Shown here: piece by piece, positions 10,093-19,865 of the stretch
Numbering within the stretch: the first letter of the stretch is position 1
Layout: every line of letters starts with the position of its first letter
DNA from: Gymnopus androsaceus JB14
Lineage: Eukaryota > Basidiomycota > Agaricomycetes > Agaricales > Omphalotaceae
Direction of reading: 5' to 3'
Length of the DNA stretch: 21,649 nucleotides
Assembly (NCBI GenBank): GCA_009733575.1
Contig: ML770065.1
Location: forward strand, 1 to 21,649
Translations under genes and position numbers: made by a program
Notes under the pieces: generated by a model
Database searches by the model: none
What the model saw: the letters and a program-made list of their open reading frames with translations, nothing else
Told to the model about the DNA's origin: nothing

Positions 10093-12548
10093 TTATCCAA
10101 TGTGTGAATAGTTAGGTGGTGACTCTTCCCAATGAGGACCAGGCTGTAGCCTTTGGTTTAACAATCGGAGTAGCTCTTCCGTTGACATCCCATTTCCACT
10201 ATTCTGCATTTCCGCATTCAACGCGTTTTGAACCTGAAGTTCGACCGCAGGAGGTACAGAATCCAATGAGGTAAGGTTGTCAGCTTGAAGGTCTGTCTCT
10301 TCATTACCTCTGTTTCTGGACAGTCCGTGAATGTCTCGAGCATATGGAATTTGCCGTTTTCCATTCATTGGAGTGATTTCTCCTGGTGTGGAGATAGATG
10401 GGGTGTTTCTGTCCGTGAAAGCTTTCCTCGGTGGTATAGGTTGGCTATGATTGGAATTTGTTGCAAAAGCATCAACACTCAAATGTTTGCTCTGGAAAGC
10501 TAACTGGTGCTTTAAGTGATGCTTTCGAACCAGAAATGCTCCCACTGCCATTAACATCAAGAAAGCGAGGCTTCCTACAACACTAGCAATAATAGTGGTT
10601 CTATCGCTAGATTGTGATGTAGAAATCGGGGGACTCGGTGCCTTGGATGGGCTAGCTGTACCATTGGTTAAGGGAGAGCCTGAAGAGGTACCATTCACAA
10701 TACCAATGGCATTAACCAGAATGCTGAGAGCAGTTGTTTGGTTTGGGCCAGACAAAGTGTATTGAGCTGAAGGAGGGCCAACCCAAGGCCCATAGATAGT
10801 TCCATTAAGTGTCCCTTCATTGATTGCAGCATTGTACTATTCACCAAACACCGAAGCAGATCAGCTCGTTGACTAGAAAATGTAACAGTTCGTTGTACCT
10901 GAACAGCAAGGTAGCTTGCAGTGTAATTTTGCAACAAGGGGTCTACGATCCTTGTGTGCACAGCCATTACGCCTCTGATTAAATGAATATCTCCACCACC
11001 CACAGCTAAATCAATGTCAAAAGAAATTAAGGAAAATCGAACAGGCGGACAGCACTTACGATGGCCATACGCACTAGGCCCTGCAGTAGAAACAATAATC
11101 CCATGTGCAGATTCAGGCTGCCAGAACGTCGTAGCATTTGTGGCAGCTGAAAGAAGATTGTATAACCTGTAATATTGATGGTTTTAGTATGCATTGATAC
11201 CAGACCGCAAATTTGGATAGTCACGAATAAATATTCGGTAGAGGTTGTAGAGAGTTGAGTATTGCCATGCCTTCCATCATGACTCCCGAATTGTATGGGT
11301 AAGCCACTCCACCCACTTCACAGCTATCACCAGAAATTCCATCTCTTACAATTCCCCCGGAAATTAACTGAGATGTAAAGAATGTAAAAGCTGATTGTGC
11401 AGCATCCATATATGTTTGATTGGAAGTTGCCTCAGCAAGCAATGCGGACAGACTGAAAACAGTGTTTTAGTCTGAGTAAAGATGACCAACCATGTAATTC
11501 ATACACAAAAAAGGCTCTAGAGCTCACTTATTATTTTCACCTCATTAAAGTATGAGCAATACCACTCACCCAGTCGCAAGTGCATTGATATATGTGTTGT
11601 CTGATCCTAGAGCTTGCTAAAGATAGACGCTAGGTATGAGAAATTTGTGGAAAATCAACAATTCTTAAAAATCACCCAAAAGGTTCCTCCAGCTAGGGTC
11701 CCTACAGTGAAGATAAGAGATTGAGTTAAAGTTGGCTCATATCCTTCAAATACGTACCAACAGAGCATTGCGGTGGAATTGTCCAGTTCATTCCCGGAAA
11801 TGAACCTGCCTGGACATCTGCTGGCTTGATGGTCCAGTTATAACCAAATGCCCATGAGCTTTCTGCATACTGAATATATAAAGGATCTCCATAGGCTCTG
11901 TGTGCTTGCATGGCTGCATAGCCATAGACTCTGCCAAACAGGATGAAAGTCATATTAAAACCTAAAAGTCAAATAATTCAATAGAGCTTACAGGGCAGTA
12001 TCGAGGCTGAGCAAGCAAGAAAAGTTATTCTGGTCATAACCATTGTACCAAAGATTGGTTCAAGTTCTACTCACTATTGCCCTGAAAAATCTGGATTATC
12101 TTTTGCAACACTTGCAAAGTAGCTTTGAACTTTGTCCTGGTATGTTGTTTGATTAGTGAGATAATCAAACAGCGCCAATTCCCAAAAGAATGTTCCAGGC
12201 ATCGAAAACTCAAGGGGATTATCTAGAACCAATGGTGAGTGTCTTTCCGATTGTGTTGATCAGGTATTGACCTTTAAACTCTACACTGTTACTAGTCTGA
12301 TTCACCAAATTATCAAAGATTGGCTGAAACGCATTTTCAGATGTTTCGATACGTGCAGTTACTGGTGTTGTAATTGTTGTGTTCTGGAAAAGTATAGATA
12401 GTAGAGCTAAATTGCATGATACCGCCGTCAAACCGCCATTGCTTACCTGCCAGAAAATAGGGGTTGTTACATTGAATGACTGAGCAATTGTCCCCATTAC
12501 TGATTCAAGTGCCAGGAGAACTGCCACTCTGATAGCATTCAGGAGCAT
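10093..12548 (-). CDS. GH76-family (alpha-1,6-mannanase-like/Dfg5-like) protein with C-terminal membrane anchor
   Basis: Reconstructed minus-strand exons: 12447-12548, 12272-12383, 12075-12222, 11992-12006 (15 nt), 11758-11930, 11676-11701 (26 nt), 11570-11616, 11225-11452, 11060-11166, 10899-11005 and 10093-10836. They total 1809 nt, or 602 residues, with phases matching at every junction. The ATG at 12548 opens a signal peptide (about residues 1-23, cleavage near IAQ-S). Family marks are YGYAAMQAHRAYGDP, TLAGGTFW, LLAEATSNQTY, PYNSGVMMEGMAIL, VGGGDIHLIRG and IYGPWVGPPS. After a Ser/Thr/Pro stalk comes one membrane helix (about 437-458) and a basic-start tail of about 145 residues, so the enzyme domain should face outside. 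GH76 members cut or transfer alpha-1,6-mannan and act in fungal cell-wall assembly. The Asp-Asp dyad of classical GH76 enzymes is not evident; LDTAL stands near where I expect it, so activity is uncertain. One donor is the weak GTCAAT (12271). Confidence 0.85.
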
Positions 12549-12998
12549 GGCATGCAGCAGCAATAAATCAGTTGGAGCTGGATAAGTGTTGGCTACTAGG
12601 GAGGTAGGACGAAAGGAAAGGATTTCATTAGTAACACGTAGTATTTAAGTCACCAGTATAATCTATTCCAATAGCTGTTGCAAAACAAGATCCGTTACAG
12701 TCAGCCACAGTGATTCAAGCGTCCTGTTGAGTCTGAAACTCGGCAAGGCGATTCTGATCTTGATTTGATTCAGCTAATTTTGGGTTCCCAGGGCTTCTCG
12801 GGATGGGTGCCGGGTGGTTTGCGTGCAACCAAGGAGTTGCCGAAGGTAAGGTAAGTACTTGGGGGTTGGCGCATAGTGATCCGCAGTATGATTTTGCCAA
12901 AGCAACCATGATAAAAAATTTGCCTTGGCGCTGAGCACCATCAAGTGATCAAAGGCTGAGCATTCCAGATCCACGGGAGTCGAAGTTAGAGTTTGTTC
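12549..12998. other. Upstream region of the GH76 gene
   Basis: This should hold the promoter and 5' leader of the minus-strand GH76 gene. Minus-strand open frames at 12715-12974 have no recognisable domain and no start context I trust. The end of a transposon-like unit begins at about 12999. Confidence 0.4.
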
Positions 12999-13131
12999 AA
13001 CTGGATTCCGATCAGTTTCCGGACTCCAGTTTCCGGGTAGATTCAGCGCAGTAATAAGTAATGATCAATTTGTGTCCTCTACATCCTCCCTACCTCATAA
13101 GATGCCACCATGGCCAGATATCAATGTCAGA

Positions 13132-13666
13132 CAGTGTTTTCACCTAAGGGGTTATTAAGGGAATTTTTTGATCCTAAGGTCTTAAACCTTATTAAGGGCA
13201 ATTTAAGGGTGTTATTTAAGGGTTAATTAAGGGTGCAAAAAATCACAAAAAATTACCACTTCAGGGATTACGGTACCACCAAAAGATCTATACTACTCCA
13301 TGTAATTACCCCAGAGCTCTCAAACTCACTTTTATTGAGTGCCTCATCCAAATAATGTGCTGTTTCAACCAATTTCTTAGTCATGCATCACATCCAAAAA
13401 AATCAGAAAGTGGCAATGATTCTTTGTCCAATTTTCAGAGTTTTTTTTTGTATTATTCATTCTATATTTTTCCAAAGTCAGCCAAAGTCAGCTTGTAAAA
13501 ATTTTCAGAGATTTTGACGCCCCTGCGCCTACTGAGTTATCACATGAATTTTGCTAAGCACCCTTAATTAAGACTTAGGACTTTTACTGATTCAAGCTAA
13601 GGGTTAGGCTTAAGGGTATATTAAGTCTTAAGTTAAGTTAAGACTTAGGGCTTAATGAGAACACTG
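13132..13666. mobile_element. hAT-type MITE, 535 bp, with 8-bp target duplication
   Basis: The ends are CAGTGTTTTCA (13132) and, in reverse complement from 13666, CAGTGTTCTCA: 10 of 11 positions match. The start resembles the hAT superfamily terminus. Flanking direct repeats ATGTCAGA at 13124-13131 and 13667-13674 are identical, the 8-bp target duplication hAT elements make. Subterminal inverted repeats TTAATTAAGGGTGC (13223-13236) and GCACCCTTAATTAA (13558-13571) match perfectly. Many TTAAGGG/CTTAA motifs fill both arms. No coding capacity, as expected for a MITE. Confidence 0.9.
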
Positions 13667-13872
13667 ATGTCAGAAGCCTTAGAAGACTCCTTACTATAGC
13701 CTACTACTATTTCACCACTGTCACTTTCCTTGCCATTGTGTATGTAACTCCTGGATATTAGGCCCAGCCACCCAATCATATCATACCTCAGGTTTTTCTG
13801 GACAGGCATGGGTGAAAGAACTTGTTACTGGGCATCCAGACTGGATTCATACTGAGCTTGGGATGCACTTAC

Positions 13873-14320
13873 ATGTTTTTACTGCATTTGTCTTTGGATC
13901 ATGAATGTGTGGACTCTCAGATTCAAGGTACATGTTGCATTCAGCTGCTGCAGCATTATACACAGCCAGTGGAAAATTTTCACCATCTCCGGCCTTCAAT
14001 TTATTGTACACCAAGTGCTGAAGCAGCCCGTGCATGTCATTGTCCATCCAAACAGCAATCTGCGCTTCCTTCTCCTTTTCGTTCTCAACAGCCTATTCAA
14101 CCTTGAATTCTAGGTCAGCAGGACCATCCTCTATTTTCCTTCCCTTTCTCCCTCTCTTACCTGCCTTCTTGCCTTTGGCTGCTTTCGACGCTACTGGAGC
14201 TTTTGAGGGCATTTTGATTTTGATAATAACGCTCTGACGCATTTTTTGGGTTATGACTGGTGTACTGTCTTGCCCAAGATCATCCTCATCCATGCCTGCA
14301 ATACGTTCCGGCGATTCCAT
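13873..14320 (-). pseudogene. Myb/SANT-like DNA-binding protein of transposon origin
   Basis: The frame starts at ATG 14320 and encodes an acidic segment, then a Lys/Arg-rich nuclear-localisation-like stretch (KGKKAGKRGRKGRK). One in-frame TAG follows at 14093-14095. The same frame then encodes ENEKEKEAQIAVW, an HGLLQHLVYNKLKAGDGENF segment and YNAAAAECN, which look like the trihelix/Myb-SANT-like module common in agaricomycete transposon proteins. It reaches a GTAAGT donor at 13872. The downstream exon cannot be joined without a stop, and the hAT MITE interrupts the sequence beyond. The product would bind element ends or recruit a transposase; in this copy it is broken. Assignment is by motif memory. 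Confidence 0.55.
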
Positions 14321-14421
14321 GCGAATAGCGGGCTTTTTCAACAAGAAATAGCAGGGGCGTACAAAATGCGATGAGGAAACTGCACTGAATCTGAGGTCCG
14401 GAAACTGATCGGAATCCAGTT

Positions 14422-16244
14422 ACCGCAGACTCTTATTCTGTGGGCATCAAATATGGACCCGAAAGCGGTTGAGCAAGTAGCCCACGAATATGCTACCAAC
14501 AGATCCTAAATTAAATTTAACATCAAGCGCCAAAATTTTGACCACCCTAGGTTCGAAAGATGATAGTCGCATTCGCATTCCTTCCCGAGGGCACCGGTGT
14601 TGAAGATGCATTCATTCTCGATGCTACCTCTACCGACGTTAAAGGACATTCGAGACAGTACATTGAATTGCACTCCTCAGACTCGGAAGTGCGGAGGAGG
14701 GGTAGAGTCGTAGGTTGGGCCTCTGGAGCGGCGCCGAGTAGAAGAAGGCAGTGTCAGTGTCGGTGCCCCAACTGTGACACTAGGTGATAGTAGAGTGGAT
14801 AGATGTGGGAGGGTGGAGAGTGGCCGAAGGCGTAGGTTTCGTTATGTTGGACTGTTGATGTTAATTAGAATCTGTGTTTGTTGCGAACTCATCGATCAGA
14901 AGGGAAGGACTTACGAATCCCCTGTCATCAACCTCGTTATATAAAAAAAGGCAGACCGAATGGCGTATTCAGCCTCGGAGGTGCCTGATTATTCGACTCC
15001 AAAATGCTGGTACACCCAAGCCACTGAGGCTTGTTGTTTAGAGGTAGAAAAGATGAAGCAGGGCTTCTTCACGAACGACCAGCAACAGCCAGAAGCAATG
15101 GATGTCGCGGAGTCCACCGGAGGGGAGCGACTAGGTACGGTGAAGATACTCGGATAGAGACGAGAAGGGGACGAATGGGTATCGTTCACGCGCGTAGCTT
15201 CTGTGCATGTATCTCCGAGTTGTATTGATCCTGCGTGTTCATCTCTCACAAACCAATAACAAACCAAACCAAACCAAGCTCGCCAATTATCCTCTTCTTC
15301 GGATTCTTCAACCTCGAGAGCCAAATCATATACTCTCCAGATCGTGCTGGCGGTCTCTACTCGAGCTTACCCCGCCTGTCCTTCCTCTCCAAGTCCGACG
15401 GCTGCGATTCCCTCGTATAAACGTAGCCGAGAGGGTTTCCCTAGTTGGATTACGACGCATGTTTCTACGGGTGAACACGATGGAGGAGCGGGAAACAAGG
15501 AAAAGGGAGAAAGAGACGGTCAGGCCAGTACACATCTCAACAACGCAATAACGCAACTAGCGAGACTATCAGTGTCTGCGTGTTCAGCTCTAGATTCGTG
15601 CCTATCATTCAGTGATTCTTGTCAGAAATTCTTGCCCTGAATCCTCCTTCGTCGTCATCCGAATAGCCGTGGCGGGTGAAGGGCTAAAGTAGTCGTTGTT
15701 GTACAAGTCAAAGAGACTGGGCACTTGTCTGTGGGCGCTCTCCGGCTCTGGCGGTCCGTCAGACCGCTTATTCATCCCCGACACTGACCGAAGGGAAGGG
15801 AGGGTCCTGTGTGCAGCGATCGGACAAAATGTGGCCAATTTCGCCATATCGGGTATATCTTTCTCACAAACCACGTGTTGCCATGCTATCGCATAGGTTT
15901 TTTTTAACCCCTTTTTTTCTCTTTAGCCTTTGTCTTTTAACGACGTTATAGGTTCTAAGCACGAATACGCCATCTTGTTTATTGAACATGCTTGGCTTGA
16001 ATGCGAAGTTCGATAGTTGTTTAAATTCAGTTCCCTCTTGGGCCTTAGAAAGTTCTAGGGCTCTTCACCGTATTTACGGACCAAATTTTCTGCCACGGTA
16101 CGGTACGGGAAAAATACAGCCGTATACGGAATACGGATGGTACCTTTAGGTCACGTGCTCTCAAGCACTCATCTGCAACAAAGACACTGTGCAAAGTATT
16201 TATTTTGCATGTATCAAAGTTTTCAAGTGTTTAATACTTACTAG
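14422..16244. other. No confidently assignable gene
   Basis: Several short frames overlap on both strands. Plus 14560-14787 and 14960-15157, minus 14989-15324 (acidic, EVEESEEEDNW) and minus 15605-15874 (SLFDLYNNDYFSPSPATAIR) look most like possible exons. I could not link any of them into a gene or recognise a family. At about 16060-16140 short CCGTA/TACGG motifs recur, just before the retroelement. Confidence 0.35.
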
Positions 16245-16277
16245 TTCCGAGATAAGTTGCCAAAGGCGGCTTATCAG
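16245..16277 (+). repeat. Left 33-bp terminal direct repeat with hairpin
   Basis: Identical to 21617-21649. Positions 16251-16275 form an inverted repeat with arms GATAAGTTGCC and GGCGGCTTATC around AAA. As RNA all 11 pairs form (two G-U). Five bases later (16281-16290) comes ATAAGATAAG, whose inverted copy lies near the right repeat. Shape and placement fit a recombinase core site. Confidence 0.9.
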
Positions 16278-16329
16278 AGGATAAGATAAGCAGGCGTGAG
16301 AGTCGGCATCCCGCCAATAGGCGCTTATC
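16251..16329. promoter_or_regulatory. Cluster of five GATAAG motifs
   Basis: GATAAG occurs at 16251, 16280 and 16285 (overlapping), and in reverse at 16270-16275 and 16324-16329. HGATAR is the binding site of fungal GATA factors, including nitrogen regulators. Its density just upstream of Gag could make element transcription respond to such a factor. The motifs are also part of the terminal repeats, so their role may be structural instead. Confidence 0.35.
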
Positions 16330-16350
16330 CCTCTCATTCCCGACTCTCAC
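16296..16350 (+). repeat. Inverted repeat in the Gag leader
   Basis: GTGAGAGTCGG (16296-16306) and CCGACTCTCAC (16340-16350) are perfect 11-bp reverse complements separated by 33 nt. They could fold in the leader RNA about 80 nt before the Gag start, perhaps as a packaging or translational element. Confidence 0.6.
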
Positions 16351-16430
16351 TGCCGTCCGTCGAACCGACATCCTCGACATATCTCTCGTCCAAATTCGCT
16401 TCTCCGTGTTCGAAACACACCTCGCTCACG

Positions 16431-17567
16431 ATGGTTACGAGTTCCACATCCAGACGAAAGTGTTTCATGGCATATGACGCGTCTTTCGACCGCCCTACCA
16501 GGAAACCCAAGACGCACACCAACGAGACGCGTATCACTCGATTGAAGAAGCTCCCAGTACAGTCGAGGCTGGAAATGAACAGGAAAATCATGGATAGGAA
16601 CAAGGCTAGAAGGGAGAAGGCATGTACAACAGCAGATGACGTTTCAGATGTCGAGTCGTTGATCACAATAGAAGACGAAGAGATGGACAATATTCGCTCA
16701 GACCCAGACGTCTTCGCATTGGCGAAGCCTTATCTCGATGCGGCCACAATTGCAGAGATGAATAGGGCTAACAGAGAGGATGCAGAGAATCGGAAGGAAG
16801 TGGCTGCAGAAGCTGCAGAGAGTGAGAAAGAATCGGAATTCGAACCAGACGTTACGCTACACGAACCCAACTCGACTTCGCAGACCGAGAATAAATTCCC
16901 TAAGGAGATGTATACCACAGTCCGCGAGAACCACATCTTTCCCCTTGCCTTCTTCACTCCAGAAAATATATCCCTTCTCAAATGGAAACTTAACAGTATC
17001 AAACGAATTCCCGTCGCTCACGATAAGAAAAAGCGGGTTTTGGACATAGAGGACATGCAGAAGAAGATCAAAGAAGCTGGGAGTGGTCCTACCAGAGATG
17101 AGGATATGTCGGCGATTCAGTGGTGGACCGCCTACGACAATTACTACGATTTCGAGGCCAGTCAATACGAAGAAGGCCATGGGTCATCCCGCGCCATTTT
17201 CTTCTCGAGCCATTTCCGATATTTCGTCAATCAAGAGAACTCTCATCAACTCTTCGCATTCTGGAAACCTCACGAAATTCGACTTCGTCTCCGTCACTAC
17301 GAGAAGGAAACTCTTTTCGTAGAAACGAAATACGACAATATGTGGACTGAAGTCAGGACCGCCTACGCAGCTGCCACTTCCATACCCGCTCCAGTCCCTG
17401 TATATACAGCGACAAATCTTCAGCCGGCTCACACAAACACCGCACCATCATCTTCATCGTCTAACCAGCCCTTTCGGCCGCGCAACAAGGACAAAGGTCC
17501 CGCTCCTCGTTGCATCGGATGCGGTAGCAGGGACCACAAACTCGGAGATAAAAACTGCAAACCATAG
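16431..17567 (+). CDS. gag: Gag-like protein with C-terminal zinc knuckle
   Basis: This frame encodes 378 residues from the first ATG (16431), which has a good context (A at -3, G at +4). An upstream in-frame GTG is ignored. Gag forms the particle that packages element RNA. The N-terminus is basic (TSSTSRRK, RPTRKPKTH), the middle is acidic and helical (about residues 75-150), and a central region carries the sense of a capsid domain (IQWWTAYDNYYDFEASQY, FWKPHEIRLRLRHYEKE). A Pro/Thr/Ser linker leads to a C-terminal knuckle C-IG-C-GSRD-H-KLGDKN-C. This is CX2CX4HX6C, a variant of the usual CX2CX4HX4C. The frame is intact, unlike Pol. It ends at TAG 17565-17567; the next zinc-binding segment lies in the +1 frame 11 nt later. 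Confidence 0.75.
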   Translation: MVTSSTSRRKCFMAYDASFDRPTRKPKTHTNETRITRLKKLPVQSRLEMNRKIMDRNKARREKACTTADDVSDVESLITIEDEEMDNIRSDPDVFALAKPYLDAATIAEMNRANREDAENRKEVAAEAAESEKESEFEPDVTLHEPNSTSQTENKFPKEMYTTVRENHIFPLAFFTPENISLLKWKLNSIKRIPVAHDKKKRVLDIEDMQKKIKEAGSGPTRDEDMSAIQWWTAYDNYYDFEASQYEEGHGSSRAIFFSSHFRYFVNQENSHQLFAFWKPHEIRLRLRHYEKETLFVETKYDNMWTEVRTAYAAATSIPAPVPVYTATNLQPAHTNTAPSSSSSNQPFRPRNKDKGPAPRCIGCGSRDHKLGDKNCKP

Positions 17568-18336
17568 CAACCTCCCATTCGCGACTTACAACAGTAAAGA
17601 ACTCCGTGCGCCAAACGGTACCAAAATCTGCATATTCTACAACTGCTTTGGTTCATGCGACAGAGGCTGTCACCAGAGCTCCCACATCTGCTCCCTATGC
17701 GGAGGTGCCCATTCCAGCCGCGATTACAACCAATCGTGTATCCGAACCAACTAATCCCTTCATTCGCACAAATTTGCCAGACCCGCTTCCCTTCCACGAT
17801 TTCTCAAACTCGGTCAGTACCCCGCTCGCCAGCCTCAGATGCATCTGCTGCTGAAATCGAAATCTTTCATCGAATCATCACACCATACAACGCAGCCGCT
17901 TTTACTATCAAACTTGCTATACACAGGCCTCACCAACAGATACCCTTTCCTCGTTCGCAACCTACAGCACGGATTTCACCTCGGCAATATGCCACCGATT
18001 CGTGAAACCACGATCATACCCAATCACAGCTCCGTCAACGACCATCCAGAGGTCCTCTTCGAGTATTTGGACGAAGAAAGGACCGCTGGTCGAATGTCTG
18101 GTCCGTTTGCGCAACAAGAGATCAAACGAATCGTTGGAGGAAACTTTATTGCCTCACCATTCATTATTGCTGAATCTACGCAAGGACCAGGCAAACCGCC
18201 GAAGCTCAGAGTCTGCAGGCATCTTTCGAAAGGGGGAAAAGATATAGCGGGCAATCGGGTACCCTCAGTCAACTCGTACGTCGAGAAGGACAAGTTTCCT
18301 ACTGCATTTGACTCGGCACCAATGGTGGCTGAATGG

Positions 18337-18571
18337 GTGAGTTTATTCAATATATATCTTTATTTATATGTCCAATGGACACATCGTATATGCCCAATGG
18401 GCTGTCCAATGGACACATTATATATGCCCAATGGGCCGTCCAATGGACATATTATACACGCCCAATGGGCTGTCCAATGGACATATTGCATATGCCTGAT
18501 GGGCTGTCCGAAGGACAATCATATTGAAAATCATTCAATTTTTATGAGCCTGATACTAATGACATCCCAAG
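18337..18571 (+). other. Putative 235-nt intron in RT carrying tandem repeats
   Basis: Donor GTGAGT follows MVAEW and acceptor CCCAAG precedes IVNAPPGTQ, with a strong branch site TACTAAT 17-18 nt upstream. Removal joins two parts of RT that are contiguous in related elements and changes frame correctly (235 nt). The intron frame is itself open through most of its length. Confidence 0.65.
18370..18516 (+). repeat. 34-bp tandem repeat made of two near-palindromes
   Basis: Units start at 18370, 18404, 18438, 18472 and 18506 (partial), a strict 34-bp period. Each holds GTCCAATGGAC and GCCCAATGGGC, both 5-bp palindromic arms around a single A, separated by an AT-rich ACATxxTATAT-like spacer. The last unit is degenerate. 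Confidence 0.9.
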
Positions 18572-19576
18572 ATCGTTAACGCTCCCCCCGGTACGCAGGC
18601 CTGCACCATGGACATTCAGAAATTCCACCGAACCGTTCCCCTCCACCCAGCACACAAGCCTTATCTTGTTACCCAGGACCCAAATGGTGGATTCTGGATA
18701 GACCACTGTTTCTGTTTCGGGGCATCTCCTGCGAGTAGTAACTCTGGGATGATATCAGCAGCTGTACGTGATATTTGGCGTGCTCGTGGAGTACATCCGG
18801 TTGCGAAGATCGAAGGACTGATTTAGCTGTATTCCGCACTCCAGGACCAGACGGCCGCTACACATACGACCGTGAAAGCGCTCTGGCACTAATTGAACAG
18901 CTTGGCGTTCCTTGGCACTCCCCCGATAAAAAAGGCGACCCATTTTTCATTCTCGAATTCATATTCATTGGCCTTCAATGGGATATTCCACGTCAGCGAG
19001 TCAGCCTCCCAGAAGAAAAACGAATCAAATACCTGCATCGCATCTCCACCTTCCTTGCCGACTATGCCCCATCACGAACTACGCCTCCGTCACTTCCTGC
19101 ACTGTCCAAAAACACGGCGAACCGTAAAGCACCACTCCACAAAGTCGAGTCAATCCACGGCACCATCTGTTACATCACTTTCATATACACGGAAGGACGA
19201 TCGCACCTCCCTCCAGTTTCAAACTTCATGGCATCTTACCGTGGACAGGAACGCAGACTTGGCAAATACCTAACAACCTCCATCATCACAGAGCTCAAAT
19301 GGTGGCAGACCGTACTTGAAGACCCGGACCGCTATCGGCAACTCAAACCTCGCGGAGACCTTATTGACCATGGAATATATGTCGATGCATCAACCGATTG
19401 GGGTATCGGTATATGGATACGGGGCAAATTTGCTGCCTACCGCTTGAAGGAGGGCTGGAAAATCGAAGGGAGGGACATATGCTGGCTGGAAACGATAGCT
19501 ATTGAGCTCACTGCCTATTATCTCGAAGCAATGGGCTTCCACGATTTGTATGTTCTTATGAGATCAGACAATAAAG

Positions 19577-19629
19577 GTACGCTATAGATCATAACATATG
19601 CTGGTATTATACCTATATCTCCTTGATAG
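19577..19629 (+). other. Putative 53-nt intron in RNase H
   Basis: GTACGC...TTGATAG splits the Gly codon of the SDNKG motif; splicing restores SDNKGTIGAMRKARSPNK. The unspliced frame stops at once. The position is phase 1. Confidence 0.8.
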
Positions 19630-19865
19630 GAACTATTGGCGCTATGCGTAAAGCCCGCAGCCCGAACAAATGGATTAATTTATCCGTTCGACGAACATTC
19701 GCTGTCCTCACATCACTTTCCATCGAACCTTGTCTCATTTATATTGAATCAAAAAAGAATCCAGCTGATCCTATCTCGCGCGGGATATTAGGCCAACTGG
19801 AGGATAGACTTCCCATCTGCATTGAGCTCCCCCACGAGCTAGCCGATATCATTGAATATGCCTAG

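Larger units (their letters stand above)
12999..14421 (-). mobile_element. Transposon-like unit with terminal inverted repeats and a SANT-like ORF
   Basis: A 25-nt perfect inverted repeat bounds this unit: 12999-13023 reads AACTGGATTCCGATCAGTTT plus CCGGA, and 14397-14421 is its exact reverse complement. The similarity continues inward after a small gap (AGATTCAGCGCAGT against AGATTCAGTGCAGT). It may continue weakly outward (AGAGTTTG against AGAGTCTG), so the true ends may lie 10-15 bp further out. I could not define a target-site duplication. The cargo is a broken Myb/SANT-like ORF on the minus strand, as found in Harbinger-like and other agaricomycete elements. No transposase catalytic domain is seen, so this copy would be non-autonomous. 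A hAT-type MITE is nested inside. Confidence 0.65.
17578..19865 (+). pseudogene. Pol: zinc-binding segment, reverse transcriptase and RNase H (broken)
   Basis: The region opens with a Cys-rich segment (about 17626-17740: ICIFYNCFGSCDRGCHQSSH, then ICSLCGGAH) typical of these agaricomycete elements, stopped by TAA 17752. RT follows in pieces: TGLTNRYPFLVRNL (about 17920), a motif region up to MVAEW (18336), then after a putative intron NAPPGTQACTMDIQKFHRT (motif A Asp kept) and GGFWIDHCFCFGASPASS. At motif C the frame changes and the expected V-D-D reads RRTD followed by LAVFR, so polymerase activity is lost. From 18820 the frame is open through KVESIHGT and ITELKWWQT to RNase H: VDASTDWGIGIWI, CWLETIAIEL, SDNKG (split by an intron), then RSPNKWINLSVRRTFAVL and NPADPISRG. 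The TAG at 19863 is probably a nonsense mutation, since homologous sense continues past it. Confidence 0.75.

Noticed and set aside
12715..12974. Two overlapping minus-strand frames as a gene
   Set aside because: No recognisable motif, and they lie directly upstream of the GH76 start next to a transposon end; chance frames are likely.
14989..15874. Minus-strand gene built from the frames at 14989-15324 and 15605-15874
   Set aside because: Some stretches look protein-like, but I could not find splice sites that join them or a family that supports them.
18370..18516. CRISPR-like array
   Set aside because: Unit length is 34 bp with no unique spacers, and the context is a eukaryotic retroelement.
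18333..18579. Coding extension through the 34-bp repeats in RT
   Set aside because: The frame is open, but the flanking RT motifs are contiguous in the family and good donor, branch and acceptor sites surround the insert, so an intron is more likely.
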